Assembly (NCBI GenBank): GCA_964444065.1
Contig: CAYUFL010000003.1
Coordinates: 1 to 64,000, forward strand
DNA from: JBGMEA01 sp964444065
GTDB taxonomy: Bacteria; Bacillota; Clostridia; Eubacteriales; Anaerofustaceae
Direction: 5' to 3'
Length of the DNA: 64,000 nt
Positions 51,056 through 60,024 of the stretch are shown here, in pieces. The notes below the pieces were generated by a model. That model searched no databases, was not told the DNA's origin, and saw only the letters and a program-made list of their open reading frames with translations. Made by a program: the position numbers and the translations under genes. The first letter of the stretch is position 1. Each line of letters opens with the position of its first letter.

Positions 51056-52261
51056 ATGATTTGTAAAAACTGCGGAAAAGAATTGCGGGACGGCACGAGA
51101 ATTTGTTATTACTGTTCCGAAATACTGATCAATGACGATGACATTATCGATTCGGTTCTGTCCGGCGCAAAAGAAAAAATAGAAGGCGTCGATTACAGCA
51201 TCGCCTCCGAACCCCTGCAGAGAAATTCCGAGCAGGGTGCGGATACACACCAAACCGAGCAGGGCGGGGATACTGCCCCGATACCGATTATAGACACATC
51301 ACGTCCGAATATTGTCGATGCCATTATGATAGAGGAAGATCCCAACGAATATTCGCCGGAAGCCATTGCCGCGAGAAAAGCGGCACAGCGCGTGCGGGAT
51401 AACCGCAGGCTGAATTTCGAAATTGTTCTGTTTCTGATTGCTTCGGCATTGTTTTTCTGGTTTTTGTGTTCGTTTTACAACCCGATCGTGCTGAAATCGC
51501 CGAGCTTGGAAGCGGCGGCTTTTGTGAATCCGATCGACCTGGTTGCCTTTGAAAAAAATGCGCAGGATCGCTATACCTACACCGTATTTTCAAGCGAACT
51601 GATTTCCGACAAACCGGGCACGTATACCATCGATTATGCGGTCACAAAGACCTCAACAGGAAAAACACATATGATCGACTATGCGGTCACGGTAATCGAT
51701 ACCACACCGCCCGAAATCAACATCAGCGATACGGTAACACTCACCAACGGCACACCATTTGACATCGCCGATTATGCAAGCGTATCCGACAATTCCGATG
51801 AGATCGGGACGGATCGCATCACGGTAAGCGGCAATTATGATACCTCGGAAGACGGAACCTACCCCCTTACCCTGAGTGTGACCGACGCCTCGGGCAATAC
51901 CGAAATCAAGAGCATTGCGCTGATTGTGAAGGGGCTGACGGATGAACAGCGTTTTTACAAGCAGATCAGCGGTATTTGGTACAACGGATCGACATACCTG
52001 ACGTTCGGCGAACAGAATAACCACTATACACTGAGCATCAGCAGCCTGATCTATCAGCCTTCGGGTTCGCTGAACTATGTATATGTCAATCCCAATCTCA
52101 ATGCTGCCGCATTTTCGTGGGAGTGGTCATATTCTCTGCTGAACCATACGATGAGCGGCACAAAAAACATCTTTGTGGATATGGGCAGTCCCGATGACGG
52201 GAAAATGATGGTCGATTTGGGCGACGGCTTCGGCTACAGCGAATACAGTATGGAAAACTGA
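51056..52261 (+). CDS. Zinc-ribbon / single-TM / DUF5011 Ig-like protein 2
   Basis: A 401-residue paralogue of the protein at 48690: zinc ribbon CKNCGKELRDGTRICYYC (residues 3-20), acidic linker, TM (FEIVLFLIASALFFWFLCSFY), Ig-like DUF5011 domain (DTTPPEINISDTVTLTNGTPFDIADYASVSDNSDEIG...LSVTDASGNTEIKSIALIV) and a beta-rich end (SGIWYNGSTYLTFGEQ). GGGAGAATAT precedes the ATG at 51056. The shared layout with moderate sequence identity points to an old duplication around the hydrolase gene. Confidence 0.82.
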   Translation: MICKNCGKELRDGTRICYYCSEILINDDDIIDSVLSGAKEKIEGVDYSIASEPLQRNSEQGADTHQTEQGGDTAPIPIIDTSRPNIVDAIMIEEDPNEYSPEAIAARKAAQRVRDNRRLNFEIVLFLIASALFFWFLCSFYNPIVLKSPSLEAAAFVNPIDLVAFEKNAQDRYTYTVFSSELISDKPGTYTIDYAVTKTSTGKTHMIDYAVTVIDTTPPEINISDTVTLTNGTPFDIADYASVSDNSDEIGTDRITVSGNYDTSEDGTYPLTLSVTDASGNTEIKSIALIVKGLTDEQRFYKQISGIWYNGSTYLTFGEQNNHYTLSISSLIYQPSGSLNYVYVNPNLNAAAFSWEWSYSLLNHTMSGTKNIFVDMGSPDDGKMMVDLGDGFGYSEYSMEN

Positions 52262-52523
52262 ATTTCCGCAGACAAAAAATAACCGCAACGCTTTCGTTTA
52301 CGCATAAAAATTTTATTTTTGCATACATAAATGGCACCGTATTATGGAACGGCACCCCAAAAGTCAGACAGTATGAAGTACTGAAAAATAACTTTGGGGG
52401 TCGGTTCACATTACAGGTGCTTTTTTCGGTTTCTTAAAAAATTAAATTCTTCTGGTATGATTCGGAAGAATGCCGCAAGCGATCATTTGCGGCATCGCCA
52501 GCCGCTCTGTCCGCTATGTGAGA

Positions 52524-53042
52524 TCAATCCCACTCATAATCTTTCCCGTTCAGCGTCAGGACGTAACTCTCTTCCTGATCATTAATCAGAATCGCCGTCA
52601 CGACTTTTCCCAATGCGTTTGTCTGATAAACCAAAGACGAAACGGAATCATACATCTCCGTCGGTTGCGCATCGGCGGAGATTGCGAGATATACTTTGTA
52701 ATTGCTTCCGGAAAGCTTGATGCTCTTGAGCGTATACTTGGCAGTTTTTGTTTCGGTTTTCGCGTGAATTTCGCTGCGCGGAACAATGACCCAGGCATCA
52801 TTGTTTTCGATCAGTACACCAAAATATTCGCTGCTGTTTTTCGTGTAGGCAATCACCGTACACTTACCGTCCGAAACAGTATAAAGCAAAACTGCGCCGT
52901 CGGACTGTAATCCGTCGGTATACGCACGCACCGAATCGACCCGTTCGGGCAGCAGATGTGCGCTCCAGATATAGCCCATCGCAACGAGTACCGCGACCGT
53001 AAGGATAACCGAAAGCAGATTGACAAGCGTATTTCGTTTCAT
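52524..53042 (-). CDS. Hypothetical membrane-anchored protein
   Basis: A 172-residue protein. One N-terminal TM anchor (LVNLLSVILTVAVLVAMGYIW, about 6-26), then an extracytoplasmic beta-rich domain (AVLLYTVSDGKCTVIAYTKNSSEYFGVLIE; SIKLSGSNYKVYLAIS). GGAAAGGGAATATCA precedes the ATG. In design it resembles the protein at 40030, but no sequence family is recognised. A hairpin (ATGCCGCAA/TTTGCGGCAT, about 52469-52496) lies downstream and may terminate it. Confidence 0.7.
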   Translation of the reverse strand: MKRNTLVNLLSVILTVAVLVAMGYIWSAHLLPERVDSVRAYTDGLQSDGAVLLYTVSDGKCTVIAYTKNSSEYFGVLIENNDAWVIVPRSEIHAKTETKTAKYTLKSIKLSGSNYKVYLAISADAQPTEMYDSVSSLVYQTNALGKVVTAILINDQEESYVLTLNGKDYEWD

Positions 53043-53277
53043 TGATATTCCCTTTCCGGATAAACGGTGCAAAAAGCAGATTCATAACCAACAGCCGTTT
53101 TCCGCAACATAAAGTACCGTACATTTTTTCTTTTCCTATTGTACCCGAAACCGCTTCTGTTTCGCAGTGATTTCGCGATATTCCGTGCTTTTCCGCCGCA
53201 AAAAAAGCGCATTGATTGAAAATACGCCGGCAGAAACTGTATATCAGCATTGCGCTTCGCTCCGTACTGCAATGCCA

Positions 53278-53598
53278 TTATCTTGCGGCGACAAAAATCA
53301 CTCCAGAAAGAACACCGCCTGCGAGCAGCACCGTGCCCACATAAGAAAACAAATGATTCTGTGTAATAAATGAAATGCCGAACAGCAGACAAACAACAGC
53401 CGGATACAGCAAAACATTGCCCGCCCAGCGATAGGATTTCGGCGTCCGCATGTTCGGTCTGTCCTGCGCGTCAGCCGCAAAATAAGAGACGCTCAATACA
53501 GCTCCCTTTCCCCGATATTGCCTGATGGCACAGATCAGAAAAATCGCTCCCGTTAGAATCAGTACAATACCTTCTGTCAATAAAAACCCGTCTGTCAT
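53278..53598 (-). CDS. Small three-TM membrane protein (DUF3784-like)
   Basis: A 106-residue integral membrane protein with three TM helices (EGIVLILTGAIFLICAI; GNVLLYPAVVCLLFGISF; LFSYVGTVLLAGGVLSGVIFV) separated by a short basic loop. The size and order recall DUF3784 proteins, but the resemblance is weak. AGGAGGACGCG precedes the ATG. It lies downstream of the folate operon on the same strand, with a gap of 36 bases to the HD-domain gene. Confidence 0.65.
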   Translation of the reverse strand: MTDGFLLTEGIVLILTGAIFLICAIRQYRGKGAVLSVSYFAADAQDRPNMRTPKSYRWAGNVLLYPAVVCLLFGISFITQNHLFSYVGTVLLAGGVLSGVIFVAAR

Positions 53599-53634
53599 CG
53601 CGTCCTCCTGTCATTCCTGCGATTGATGTCAAAT

Positions 53635-54120
53635 TCAGTATCGCAACTCCGCCGCCTCGCCGTTTGCAAACCGCTTGCATGAGCCGATTTCCGGGCACGC
53701 AAAACACGGACGGGATTGTTTGTCCGCATCATAAAGCACTTTGCTGAACGCATCCGGATGCTCGCTAAGCCGATGATATAAAATTGCCTGCACGATCAAC
53801 GCGGATGCTTCGTCCGAAAAACCGCATCGTTTGAGGATCGGTGCCGCCATTTCGGCGCCCGCTTTCGCATGATCCGTTTTGGTTTCGACCTGCACCCAGC
53901 GCCCGATGTCATGCAGCAGTCCCGCCGCATACATCAGTTCTTTTGTGTAGGGCAGTCCGTCTTCGAGGATCATCGCATAGCCCACCCGACAGACATCCAG
54001 CAGGTGCGTCATATCGTGGCGGCAATATACTCTGTTTTTTTCCGCTTTTTCGTTTTTCGCAAGATAAGACTGATATGCTTCGTCACGCAGAATCTGCTGC
54101 ACACGCGGCATTTCACTCAT
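53635..54120 (-). CDS. HD-domain phosphohydrolase
   Basis: A 161-residue HD-superfamily protein: R-x-H at YCRHDMTHLLDV, the HD pair in AAGLLHDIGRW, and a later His/Asp set in DHAKAGAEMAAPIL and ILYHRLSEH. The C-terminal end has cysteines (CFACPEIGSCKRF). The start at 54120 overlaps the folK stop by eight bases, so it belongs to the folate operon. It may be the phosphatase that acts on dihydroneopterin phosphates, a step otherwise missing in this operon (inference); other nucleotides are possible. Confidence 0.85.
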   Translation of the reverse strand: MSEMPRVQQILRDEAYQSYLAKNEKAEKNRVYCRHDMTHLLDVCRVGYAMILEDGLPYTKELMYAAGLLHDIGRWVQVETKTDHAKAGAEMAAPILKRCGFSDEASALIVQAILYHRLSEHPDAFSKVLYDADKQSRPCFACPEIGSCKRFANGEAAELRY

Positions 54121-54604
54121 TCGGTTCACCCGCCTTCGGTAGTTTTCTGATCTGCTCGCCGCGCAGATTTTCCCGAATTTCCGCAAGCGGCTCACCTGCC
54201 ACACACAGTTCGGGAGCAATTTCGTAAAGCGGCTCCACGACAAATGCACGCTCGGTCATCCGCGGATGCGGAATCGTGAGCGCGTCGTCCTTCAGTATCA
54301 GATCATCATATAGAAGGATATCGATATCAATGTTACGCGGACCGAAACGGATCAGTTTCACCCTGCCCATGCCCCGCTCGATCGACTGGGTAAAGGACAA
54401 TAAATCATATGGGGCAAGCACCGTCTCTCCCGCAACGGCGATATTCAGAAACCAGCTCTGATCCTTGTAGCCGACGGGTTCGGTTTCATAGTAGGAGGAA
54501 ACCGCCGTGATTTCGACTTTCTCGGCAAGCGCTTCCATTGCTTCTTCCAGATTCTTTCTCGTCTCTCCGATGTTGCTGCCCAGACTCAGATAGATCTTAT
54601 GCAT
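54113..54604 (-). CDS. folK: 2-amino-4-hydroxy-6-hydroxymethyldihydropteridine pyrophosphokinase
   Basis: HPPK, 163 residues. It activates the pterin with a pyrophosphate for folate synthesis. Family motifs: LSLGSNIGE at the start, SSYYETEPVGYKDQSWFLNIAV, and the signature RFGPRNIDIDILLYDD followed by IPHPRMTERAFVVEPL. It overlaps folB by 8 bases upstream and the HD gene by 8 bases downstream, so expression is coupled. Confidence 0.97.
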   Translation of the reverse strand: MHKIYLSLGSNIGETRKNLEEAMEALAEKVEITAVSSYYETEPVGYKDQSWFLNIAVAGETVLAPYDLLSFTQSIERGMGRVKLIRFGPRNIDIDILLYDDLILKDDALTIPHPRMTERAFVVEPLYEIAPELCVAGEPLAEIRENLRGEQIRKLPKAGEPNE

Positions 54605-54962
54605 TGCGCTCTCTCGTCAGTTCCACGGCAAAATAGTCGAAGATACCGGGTACGGGCGCTTCCGGTTTTTTTACAACCACGGTGATTTTCTGTACCGGCT
54701 CAAACGAAAACAGAATATCGGAGCAGATCGTTTCCGCCGCCGCTTCGATCAGACTGTAGGATTCTTTTTCCATAATATCGCGGATCATACCGTATACGGC
54801 ACCGTAATCCACCGTGTATTGCAGTTTGTCCGTTTCGCCCGCATCGCGCAGATCGAGATACAGCTCAGCATCGACAAAAAATTTCTGCCCCAGTGTTTTT
54901 TCCTCGGGCAATACGCCGTGTCTGCCGAAAAACTGCATATTTTTCATCGTAATTTTATCCAT
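54597..54962 (-). CDS. folB: Dihydroneopterin aldolase
   Basis: 121 residues. Cleaves dihydroneopterin to 6-hydroxymethyl-dihydropterin. Motifs: FFGRHGVLPEEKTLGQKFFVDAEL (conserved GxHGVxxEE region), YTVDYGAVY, LIEAAAETI with the catalytic-site Glu, and VVVKKPEAPVPG with the conserved Lys. Overlaps folP by eight bases and folK by eight. Confidence 0.97.
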   Translation of the reverse strand: MDKITMKNMQFFGRHGVLPEEKTLGQKFFVDAELYLDLRDAGETDKLQYTVDYGAVYGMIRDIMEKESYSLIEAAAETICSDILFSFEPVQKITVVVKKPEAPVPGIFDYFAVELTRERNA

Positions 54963-55806
54963 GCGTCCTCCTCACGATCGCGTCCGTCACCTTTGCGGCG
55001 TGCGCGTTTTCCTTTACATCATGCACGCGGAAGATATCCATACCCTGCATAATACCGACCACCGTCGTCGCGACGGTGCCGTGCGTGCGTTCTTTCGGCG
55101 GCACATCAAGAATGGTACCGATCATGCGCTTGCGTGAGGTGCCGAGCAGTACGGGATATCCCAATGCACGCAGCTGCGACAGATTGCGCATCGCGTCCAG
55201 ATTCTGCTCAAAGTCTTTGCCGAAACCGATCCCCGGATCGAGAATCAGATTTTCGCGCGAGAGCCCCGCCTGATCCGCAATCGTAAAGGTATGCTCAAAA
55301 AAGCGCATTATTTCATCGATAAGCGCATGTTTGTACTGCGTACCGTCGTGATTGTGCATCACAATAATCGGCACATCATATTTTGCCGCGACATACGCCA
55401 TTTCGGGGTCTTTCTGCAGCCCCCACACATCGTTGAGGATATGTGCGCCTGCCTTCAGTGCCGCTTCCGCGACCGATGCTTTCATGGTATCGATGGAGAT
55501 CAGCACATCGGTTTCCGCCGCCAGTTTTCGGATCATCGGAATCACGCGCCGCATTTCCTCCTCGGCGGACACTTCCGTATAGCCCGGACGGGAGGATTCC
55601 CCGCCCACATCGATGATGTCCGCTCCGTCCGCGATCATTTCCTTCGCATGCAAAAAAGCCGCATCGACCGCCGAAAAATCGCCGCCGTCGGAGAAGGAGT
55701 CGGGCGTTACGTTCAGTATGCCCATGATGAAACTGCGCGTGCCGAAACGAATCGTGCGGTTGCCGATCTGCATGGGTATGATTTTGGGTTCGTTCAGAAT
55801 ATCCAT
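54955..55806 (-). CDS. folP: Dihydropteroate synthase
   Basis: 283 residues, TIM-barrel. Joins the activated pterin to para-aminobenzoate; target of sulfonamides. Motifs: MGILNVTPDSFSDGG, IIDVGGESSRPG, VLISIDTMKASVAEAAL, ILNDVWGL, LDPGIGFGKDFEQN and LLGTSRKRMIG. All pterin- and sulfonamide-site loops are present. Twelve bases after folE; overlaps folB. Confidence 0.97.
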   Translation of the reverse strand: MDILNEPKIIPMQIGNRTIRFGTRSFIMGILNVTPDSFSDGGDFSAVDAAFLHAKEMIADGADIIDVGGESSRPGYTEVSAEEEMRRVIPMIRKLAAETDVLISIDTMKASVAEAALKAGAHILNDVWGLQKDPEMAYVAAKYDVPIIVMHNHDGTQYKHALIDEIMRFFEHTFTIADQAGLSRENLILDPGIGFGKDFEQNLDAMRNLSQLRALGYPVLLGTSRKRMIGTILDVPPKERTHGTVATTVVGIMQGMDIFRVHDVKENAHAAKVTDAIVRRTHG

Positions 55807-55818
55807 TCCAAGCCCCCC

Positions 55819-56382
55819 TTACTGCATGTTAATAAAGGACATGACTTCCGAGCGGGCTTTCGCGTCGCTGGAGAAGATCCCCCGCACCGCGCTGGTAATG
55901 GTCTTGGAGCCGGCTTTTTTCACGCCGCGCATCGTCATGCACATATGTTCCGCTTCCATAACGACGATCACGCCGTACGGTTCAAGTGCTGTCATAATCG
56001 CATCCGCCACGGTAGAAGTCAGCCGTTCCTGCAGCTGCGGGCGTTTCGCGGCGGTTTCCACCACGCGTGCCAGTTTGCTCAGTCCCGTCAGTTTGCCGTT
56101 TTTGGGCAGGTACGCCACATGTGCTTTTCCGAAGAAAGGCACCAGATGGTGTTCGCACATGGAATAAAACGAAATATCTTTCACGAGCACGAGCTCTTCG
56201 TATTTTTCATCCTGAAAAAATATTTTCAGATGTTCGGACGGATCCTGTTCCATTCCGCTGAATATTTCCTCGTACATTTTTGCGATACGTCTGGGCGTAT
56301 CGATCAGACCTTCCCGGTCAGGGTCTTCCCCGATTGCGAAAAGGATCTCACGGACCGCATTCTCGATCCTCTGTTTATCCAT
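55819..56382 (-). CDS. folE: GTP cyclohydrolase I
   Basis: 187 residues. First step of folate synthesis: GTP to dihydroneopterin triphosphate. Zinc ligands and active site: SMCEHHLVPFFGKAHVAY and EHMCMTMRGVKKAGS; also GLSKLARVVE and RPQLQERLT. The start at 56382 is set by GGAGG eight bases upstream; 36 further in-frame codons have no support. The leader (about 56400-56460) can form an imperfect stem (ATCGGGATCGG / CCGACCCGGAT) of unknown role; it does not match what I know of folate riboswitches. First gene of folE-folP-folB-folK-HD. Confidence 0.96.
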   Translation of the reverse strand: MDKQRIENAVREILFAIGEDPDREGLIDTPRRIAKMYEEIFSGMEQDPSEHLKIFFQDEKYEELVLVKDISFYSMCEHHLVPFFGKAHVAYLPKNGKLTGLSKLARVVETAAKRPQLQERLTSTVADAIMTALEPYGVIVVMEAEHMCMTMRGVKKAGSKTITSAVRGIFSSDAKARSEVMSFINMQ

Positions 56383-56536
56383 GGATAAAACCTCCGAAAT
56401 TACTTTTTTTATCCGGGTCGGATTAACGCGCGCAAGGAGGCTGCGGCATACCGATCCCGATTTGGTGCCTAAATTATAAACCTTGCGCAAACCGCATGCA
56501 AGCGTAGAAAACCGATTGCATTCCCGGGGAAATAAA

Positions 56537-56569
56537 AAAACCGATCAAATCCTTTATTGATGCGGTTTT
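56537..56569 (-). terminator. Terminator of the Ntn-hydrolase gene
   Basis: AAAACCG-ATCAA / TTGAT-GCGGTTTT with T-rich end on the minus strand. Confidence 0.7.
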
Positions 56570-56662
56570 TCGCGTGTTACTTTTTTTCATAAATATTGAA
56601 TACGTCGGATATCATTCCATATCGTGCGCTGAAATTGGCGTGATCCGACGCGTGGGTTCGTG

Positions 56663-57330
56663 TCACAGAGCAAGCTGTTCAATCGCGTCAAACTGCCTTT
56701 CGGTGCAGGTATACAGTCTCCGTGCGCAAACATCGTACACCATCGAAAGCTGTGTTTCCCATTCCCCGATCTGACTGACGGCGGAGAGAATCCCGAACAG
56801 GTCGGATACGTCCGGGTTCGGTTTCTCATCCAGCATGGTTTTCGCGGTGCGGGCGCGCGGACAGTCAAGCGGCGCTTCCAGCACAGACACATTGCTCAGA
56901 ATGCAATAAGCGCTTTCCTTACACGGGGAGAAGCGGATTCCTCTTCCGGGCTCGACAATCCACACATTCCCCATATGATCGGTGATCATATTGTGTGTGC
57001 TGTATGCGGGGGTATTGACTACGGCAATGCCCGAATCCAGATACGTGCCGATCTCATCGGAAGCAATTTTTCCGCTGAGCACGTCGCTCACCAATTTTGT
57101 CGTGGTGGTGACATATTTGCTCGGTCTGCGGTACTCACCCTTGCCGTTGGAATCCACGATCAGATTATTCGCGAATGTTCCGTCCGCCCTTACGCCGAAA
57201 GAGGCNNNNNNNNNNCCAAAACCGTATACACGCCCGGTTCGGTGATTTTCGCGGTATATTTCATGCCGTTGTTATCAAAGTTCATGCCGATCAGAATGCG
57301 GTCGCCTCGGCTGATGATACTGGTGCACAT
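56663..57330 (-). CDS. Choloylglycine-hydrolase-like Ntn-hydrolase (contains assembly gap)
   Basis: Linear-amide C-N hydrolase related to bile-salt hydrolases and penicillin V acylases. The start reads MCTSIISRGDRILIGMNFDNNGMKY: Cys2 becomes the N-terminal nucleophile after Met removal, and the Arg/Asp-type positions follow. After the N run (57206-57215) comes ASFGVRADGTFANNLIVDSNGKGEYRRPSKY and a long C-terminal part. Frames on both sides of the ten N do not join, so the real gap is not exactly ten bases. GAGGAACACT precedes the ATG at 57330. At about 220 residues it is shorter than typical (about 320). Confidence 0.75.
57206..57215. other. Assembly gap (10 N)
   Basis: Ten unresolved bases in the Ntn-hydrolase gene. 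The flanking frames are inconsistent with a true length of ten. Confidence 1.
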
Positions 57331-57469
57331 AGTGTTCCTCTGTTTCTCTTTTGATTGAGCATATCACATTTCCGCGCAGAATTCCAAGCGTATGCGAAGT
57401 ATTTTGCAGCAGATGTTTCTTTCCCGCAATGCGGTTTTGCGGTGCGTGAAAACAATATTCCCATCTTTA

Positions 57470-57493
57470 CGATATATCGAACACGATATATCG
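57470..57493 (+). promoter_or_regulatory. Double palindromic operator ahead of the XRE gene
   Basis: Two copies of the self-complementary CGATATATCG (57470-57479 and 57484-57493), 14 bp centre to centre, 40 bp upstream of the XRE start. Likely self-binding site of the regulator. Confidence 0.75.
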
Positions 57494-57533
57494 TAATTTT
57501 TTATAAACTATTACTATAAACAAGGAGGATGGA

Positions 57534-57776
57534 ATGGACGCAAAAGAAGCTGTTGCACATAGAATCATTGAATTATGCGAACAACATCAATATACAATCA
57601 ATGCACTTGCAAACGAAAGTGGCGTAACACCCTCGACGATTTACAGTATTTTAAGCCAAAAAAGTCAAAATCCAGGTGTTGTAACAATCCATAAATTATG
57701 TAACGGTTTAAACATTTCACTTAAGGATTTTTTTAATTCTTCTTTGTTTGAAAATTTAGAGCAGGAGATTAAATAA
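57534..57776 (+). CDS. XRE-type helix-turn-helix regulator
   Basis: An 80-residue Cro/CI-like protein: HRIIELCEQHQYTINALANESGVTPSTIYSILSQKSQNPGVVTIHKLCNGLNISLKDFF, a complete HTH_3 domain (about 8-67). AAGGAGG precedes the ATG. The stop overlaps the start of the nuclease-helicase gene (TAATG), so the two are coupled. A double palindrome lies upstream. The unit is strikingly AT-richer than both neighbours, which suggests transfer from elsewhere. Probably keeps the effector gene repressed. Confidence 0.93.
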   Translation: MDAKEAVAHRIIELCEQHQYTINALANESGVTPSTIYSILSQKSQNPGVVTIHKLCNGLNISLKDFFNSSLFENLEQEIK

Positions 57777-59743
57777 TGGCATTTCAGAGATATTATTACG
57801 CTGATCCTGTATCTACTTTCATCAAAAAAAGCACAAATGAAATATTTGGCGAGATCACATTTAATGATCAATTCGCCGCTGATGATTTGCAAAAAAACAC
57901 ATGGAAATACGAAATAGATTTGTTAAAAAAAGAACTCTCTTTTATTGAAGACGGATTCATTATATTTGAATACACAATACCACGAATAGGAAGTCGAGTA
58001 GACAACATTCTTTTATATAATGGACTTGTTTTCTTGTTAGAATTTAAGGTGGGTGAAAAAAACTATCCCAATTATGCATATGAACAAGTCATGGATTATG
58101 CCCTTGATTTAAAATGCTTTCATAAAGAAAGCCACTCACGTATGCTAATTCCTATGCTTGTTTGCACAGAAGCATTTAGTAGGAATAGAGACTATACCTT
58201 TGACGATTACAATATTATAGCCCCCATCTCGTGTAATAAGAACAATTTAGGTGAAAAGATAAAAGATGTTGGTGCCAAATTTAAACAAGTGAATTTTTCT
58301 TATCATGAGTGGATAAACGCATTATATATGCCTACTCCTACAATCGTAGAAGCCGCACAAGCCTTATATCGAGGACATGATGTTGATGAAATTACTAGAA
58401 AAGATGCAAGTGCAATCAACTTAAGCCAAACAACAGATGCAATCAATAAAATCATTGATGACAGTAAGCAAAATCATAAAAAATCGATTTGTTTTGTAAC
58501 AGGCGTCCCTGGTGCGGGCAAAACTTTGGCGGGACTTAACATCTCAATTGAGCGACAGAATGTAGCCAAAGATGAACATGCCGTCTTCTTATCAGGAAAT
58601 GATCCATTGGTAAAGGTATTGCAAGAAGCACTGGCAAGAGATGATAAGCAAAGAAATGAAAATACCAGAAAAGGAGACGCTTTAAGAAAAGCAAAGGAAT
58701 TTATCCAAATCATCCATCATTTCAGAGACGAGGCGATTTCAGTTGAAACTGCTCCCATTGAGAAAGTGGTTATTTTTGATGAAGCCCAACGGGCGTGGAC
58801 GGAACCTCAATTGACTGATTTTATGAAAACAAAAAAAGGTCAATTGAATTTCAATATGTCCGAACCCGAATTTCTTATCAGCATTATGGATCGTCATGAT
58901 GATTGGACAACAATTATATGTTTAATTGGTGGGGGTCAAGAAATCAACAAAGGGGAAGCAGGTTTAACAGAATGGTTTGACGCAATCAGAAAAGACTTTC
59001 CATATTGGGATGTTTATGTATCAGATCGAATCGTTGATTTTGAATATTTAAGAGGGCAACAATTAAAACAGCTATTGGATAATATACCATATACTATTGT
59101 TCCCGAATTACATTTAGGAGTATCGTTACGTTCGTTTCGGAGTGAAGATGTCTCTGCTTTTATAAAAGCGTTGCTGGATACGGATATAAAAACTGCGAAA
59201 GATTTGTATCAGAAATTCAAAGGTGTATATCCAATTGTTATAACAAGAGACATCGACCATGCAAAAAAATGGATACTTGCGCAAGCTAAGGGCTCTCAAC
59301 GATATGGCATAACAGCAAGCTCAAAAGCAAAGCGACTAAGAAAATATGGAGTATGGGTACAAAGCAAAGTTGATGCTCCAAACTGGTTTTTAAACGATAA
59401 AACTGACGTGCGTTCTTCTTACTTTTTAGAAGAAACCGCCACTGAATTTGATATTCAGGGATTGGAACTTGACTGGAGTATTGTTTGTTGGGATGCTGAT
59501 TTGCGTTTTAAAAAAGATCAATTTCATTATTTTGAATTTAAAGGTACGAAATGGAACAAGATACAAAAAGAAGAAAATATCACATATCTCATTAATGCCT
59601 ATCGTGTTTTATTAACCCGAGCACGTCAAGGTATTGTGATTTTCTTACCTGAAGGAGATGCGCAAGACAGCACCCGCCTACCTGAATTTTATGATCAAAC
59701 CTACCAATATTTATTAGATATTGGTATTTCATCAATTGATTGA
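57776..59743 (+). CDS. PD-(D/E)xK nuclease fused to DUF2075 helicase-like ATPase
   Basis: A 655-residue protein. N-terminal nuclease-like domain: SRVDNILLYNGLVFLLEFKVG (about 73-92) gives the D...ExK triad of PD-(D/E)xK enzymes. Central DUF2075 SF1-helicase-like ATPase: Walker A GVPGAGKT (about 243-250), Walker B VVIFDEAQRAW (about 330), CLIGGGQEI and a late motif YRVLLTRARQGIVIFLP (about 610-626) with the arginine finger. Related DUF2075/Schlafen-like proteins appear in defence islands. Coupled to an XRE regulator, AT-rich, and lying alone between housekeeping-type genes. A phage-defence effector is likely but unproven. Confidence 0.85.
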   Translation: MAFQRYYYADPVSTFIKKSTNEIFGEITFNDQFAADDLQKNTWKYEIDLLKKELSFIEDGFIIFEYTIPRIGSRVDNILLYNGLVFLLEFKVGEKNYPNYAYEQVMDYALDLKCFHKESHSRMLIPMLVCTEAFSRNRDYTFDDYNIIAPISCNKNNLGEKIKDVGAKFKQVNFSYHEWINALYMPTPTIVEAAQALYRGHDVDEITRKDASAINLSQTTDAINKIIDDSKQNHKKSICFVTGVPGAGKTLAGLNISIERQNVAKDEHAVFLSGNDPLVKVLQEALARDDKQRNENTRKGDALRKAKEFIQIIHHFRDEAISVETAPIEKVVIFDEAQRAWTEPQLTDFMKTKKGQLNFNMSEPEFLISIMDRHDDWTTIICLIGGGQEINKGEAGLTEWFDAIRKDFPYWDVYVSDRIVDFEYLRGQQLKQLLDNIPYTIVPELHLGVSLRSFRSEDVSAFIKALLDTDIKTAKDLYQKFKGVYPIVITRDIDHAKKWILAQAKGSQRYGITASSKAKRLRKYGVWVQSKVDAPNWFLNDKTDVRSSYFLEETATEFDIQGLELDWSIVCWDADLRFKKDQFHYFEFKGTKWNKIQKEENITYLINAYRVLLTRARQGIVIFLPEGDAQDSTRLPEFYDQTYQYLLDIGISSID

Positions 59744-59771
59744 TCCCCCTACGATTCATCGCAAAAAAACA

Positions 59772-59795
59772 GGAGCGCTTTCGCGCTCCCTTTTT
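59772..59795. terminator. Terminator between helicase and the small acidic gene
   Basis: GGAGCGC / GCGCTCC with loop TTTC and T5. A's on the other side make it usable in both directions. Confidence 0.85.
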
Positions 59796-60024
59796 ATTTA
59801 ATCTCCGTCACCGTATATTTCTCCCGCAAAGCCTCTTCAATCGTATACACCCAGCTCCCGTCCTCCGGTTCCCACAGATCATGCGCAGGCATCACGCCGC
59901 CGTAAAACGAGGCAATTAAGGCTTCGGGACTTTCCGCTTCCCATTCGTCCTTGAAATGCGTGTCGATTTTCCACTTGCCGGAGCATGCGTTCATCATTTC
60001 TCTGATTACTTCATATTCTTTCAT
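59794..60024 (-). CDS. Small acidic hypothetical protein (76 aa)
   Basis: The protein starts MKEYEVIREMMNACSGK and is rich in Glu, Trp and Tyr (FKDEWEAESPEALIASFYGG; LWEPEDGSWVYTIEEAL). No membrane segment. AAGGAGACGGT sits directly before the ATG at 60024; a longer in-frame start is unsupported. No function recognised. It lies between the MATE exporter and the helicase, in the exporter's orientation. Confidence 0.7.
   Translation of the reverse strand: MKEYEVIREMMNACSGKWKIDTHFKDEWEAESPEALIASFYGGVMPAHDLWEPEDGSWVYTIEEALREKYTVTEIK

Noticed and set aside
56400..56460. Folate (THF) riboswitch ahead of folE
   Set aside because: Only an imperfect stem is present; conserved THF-riboswitch loop sequences were not seen.
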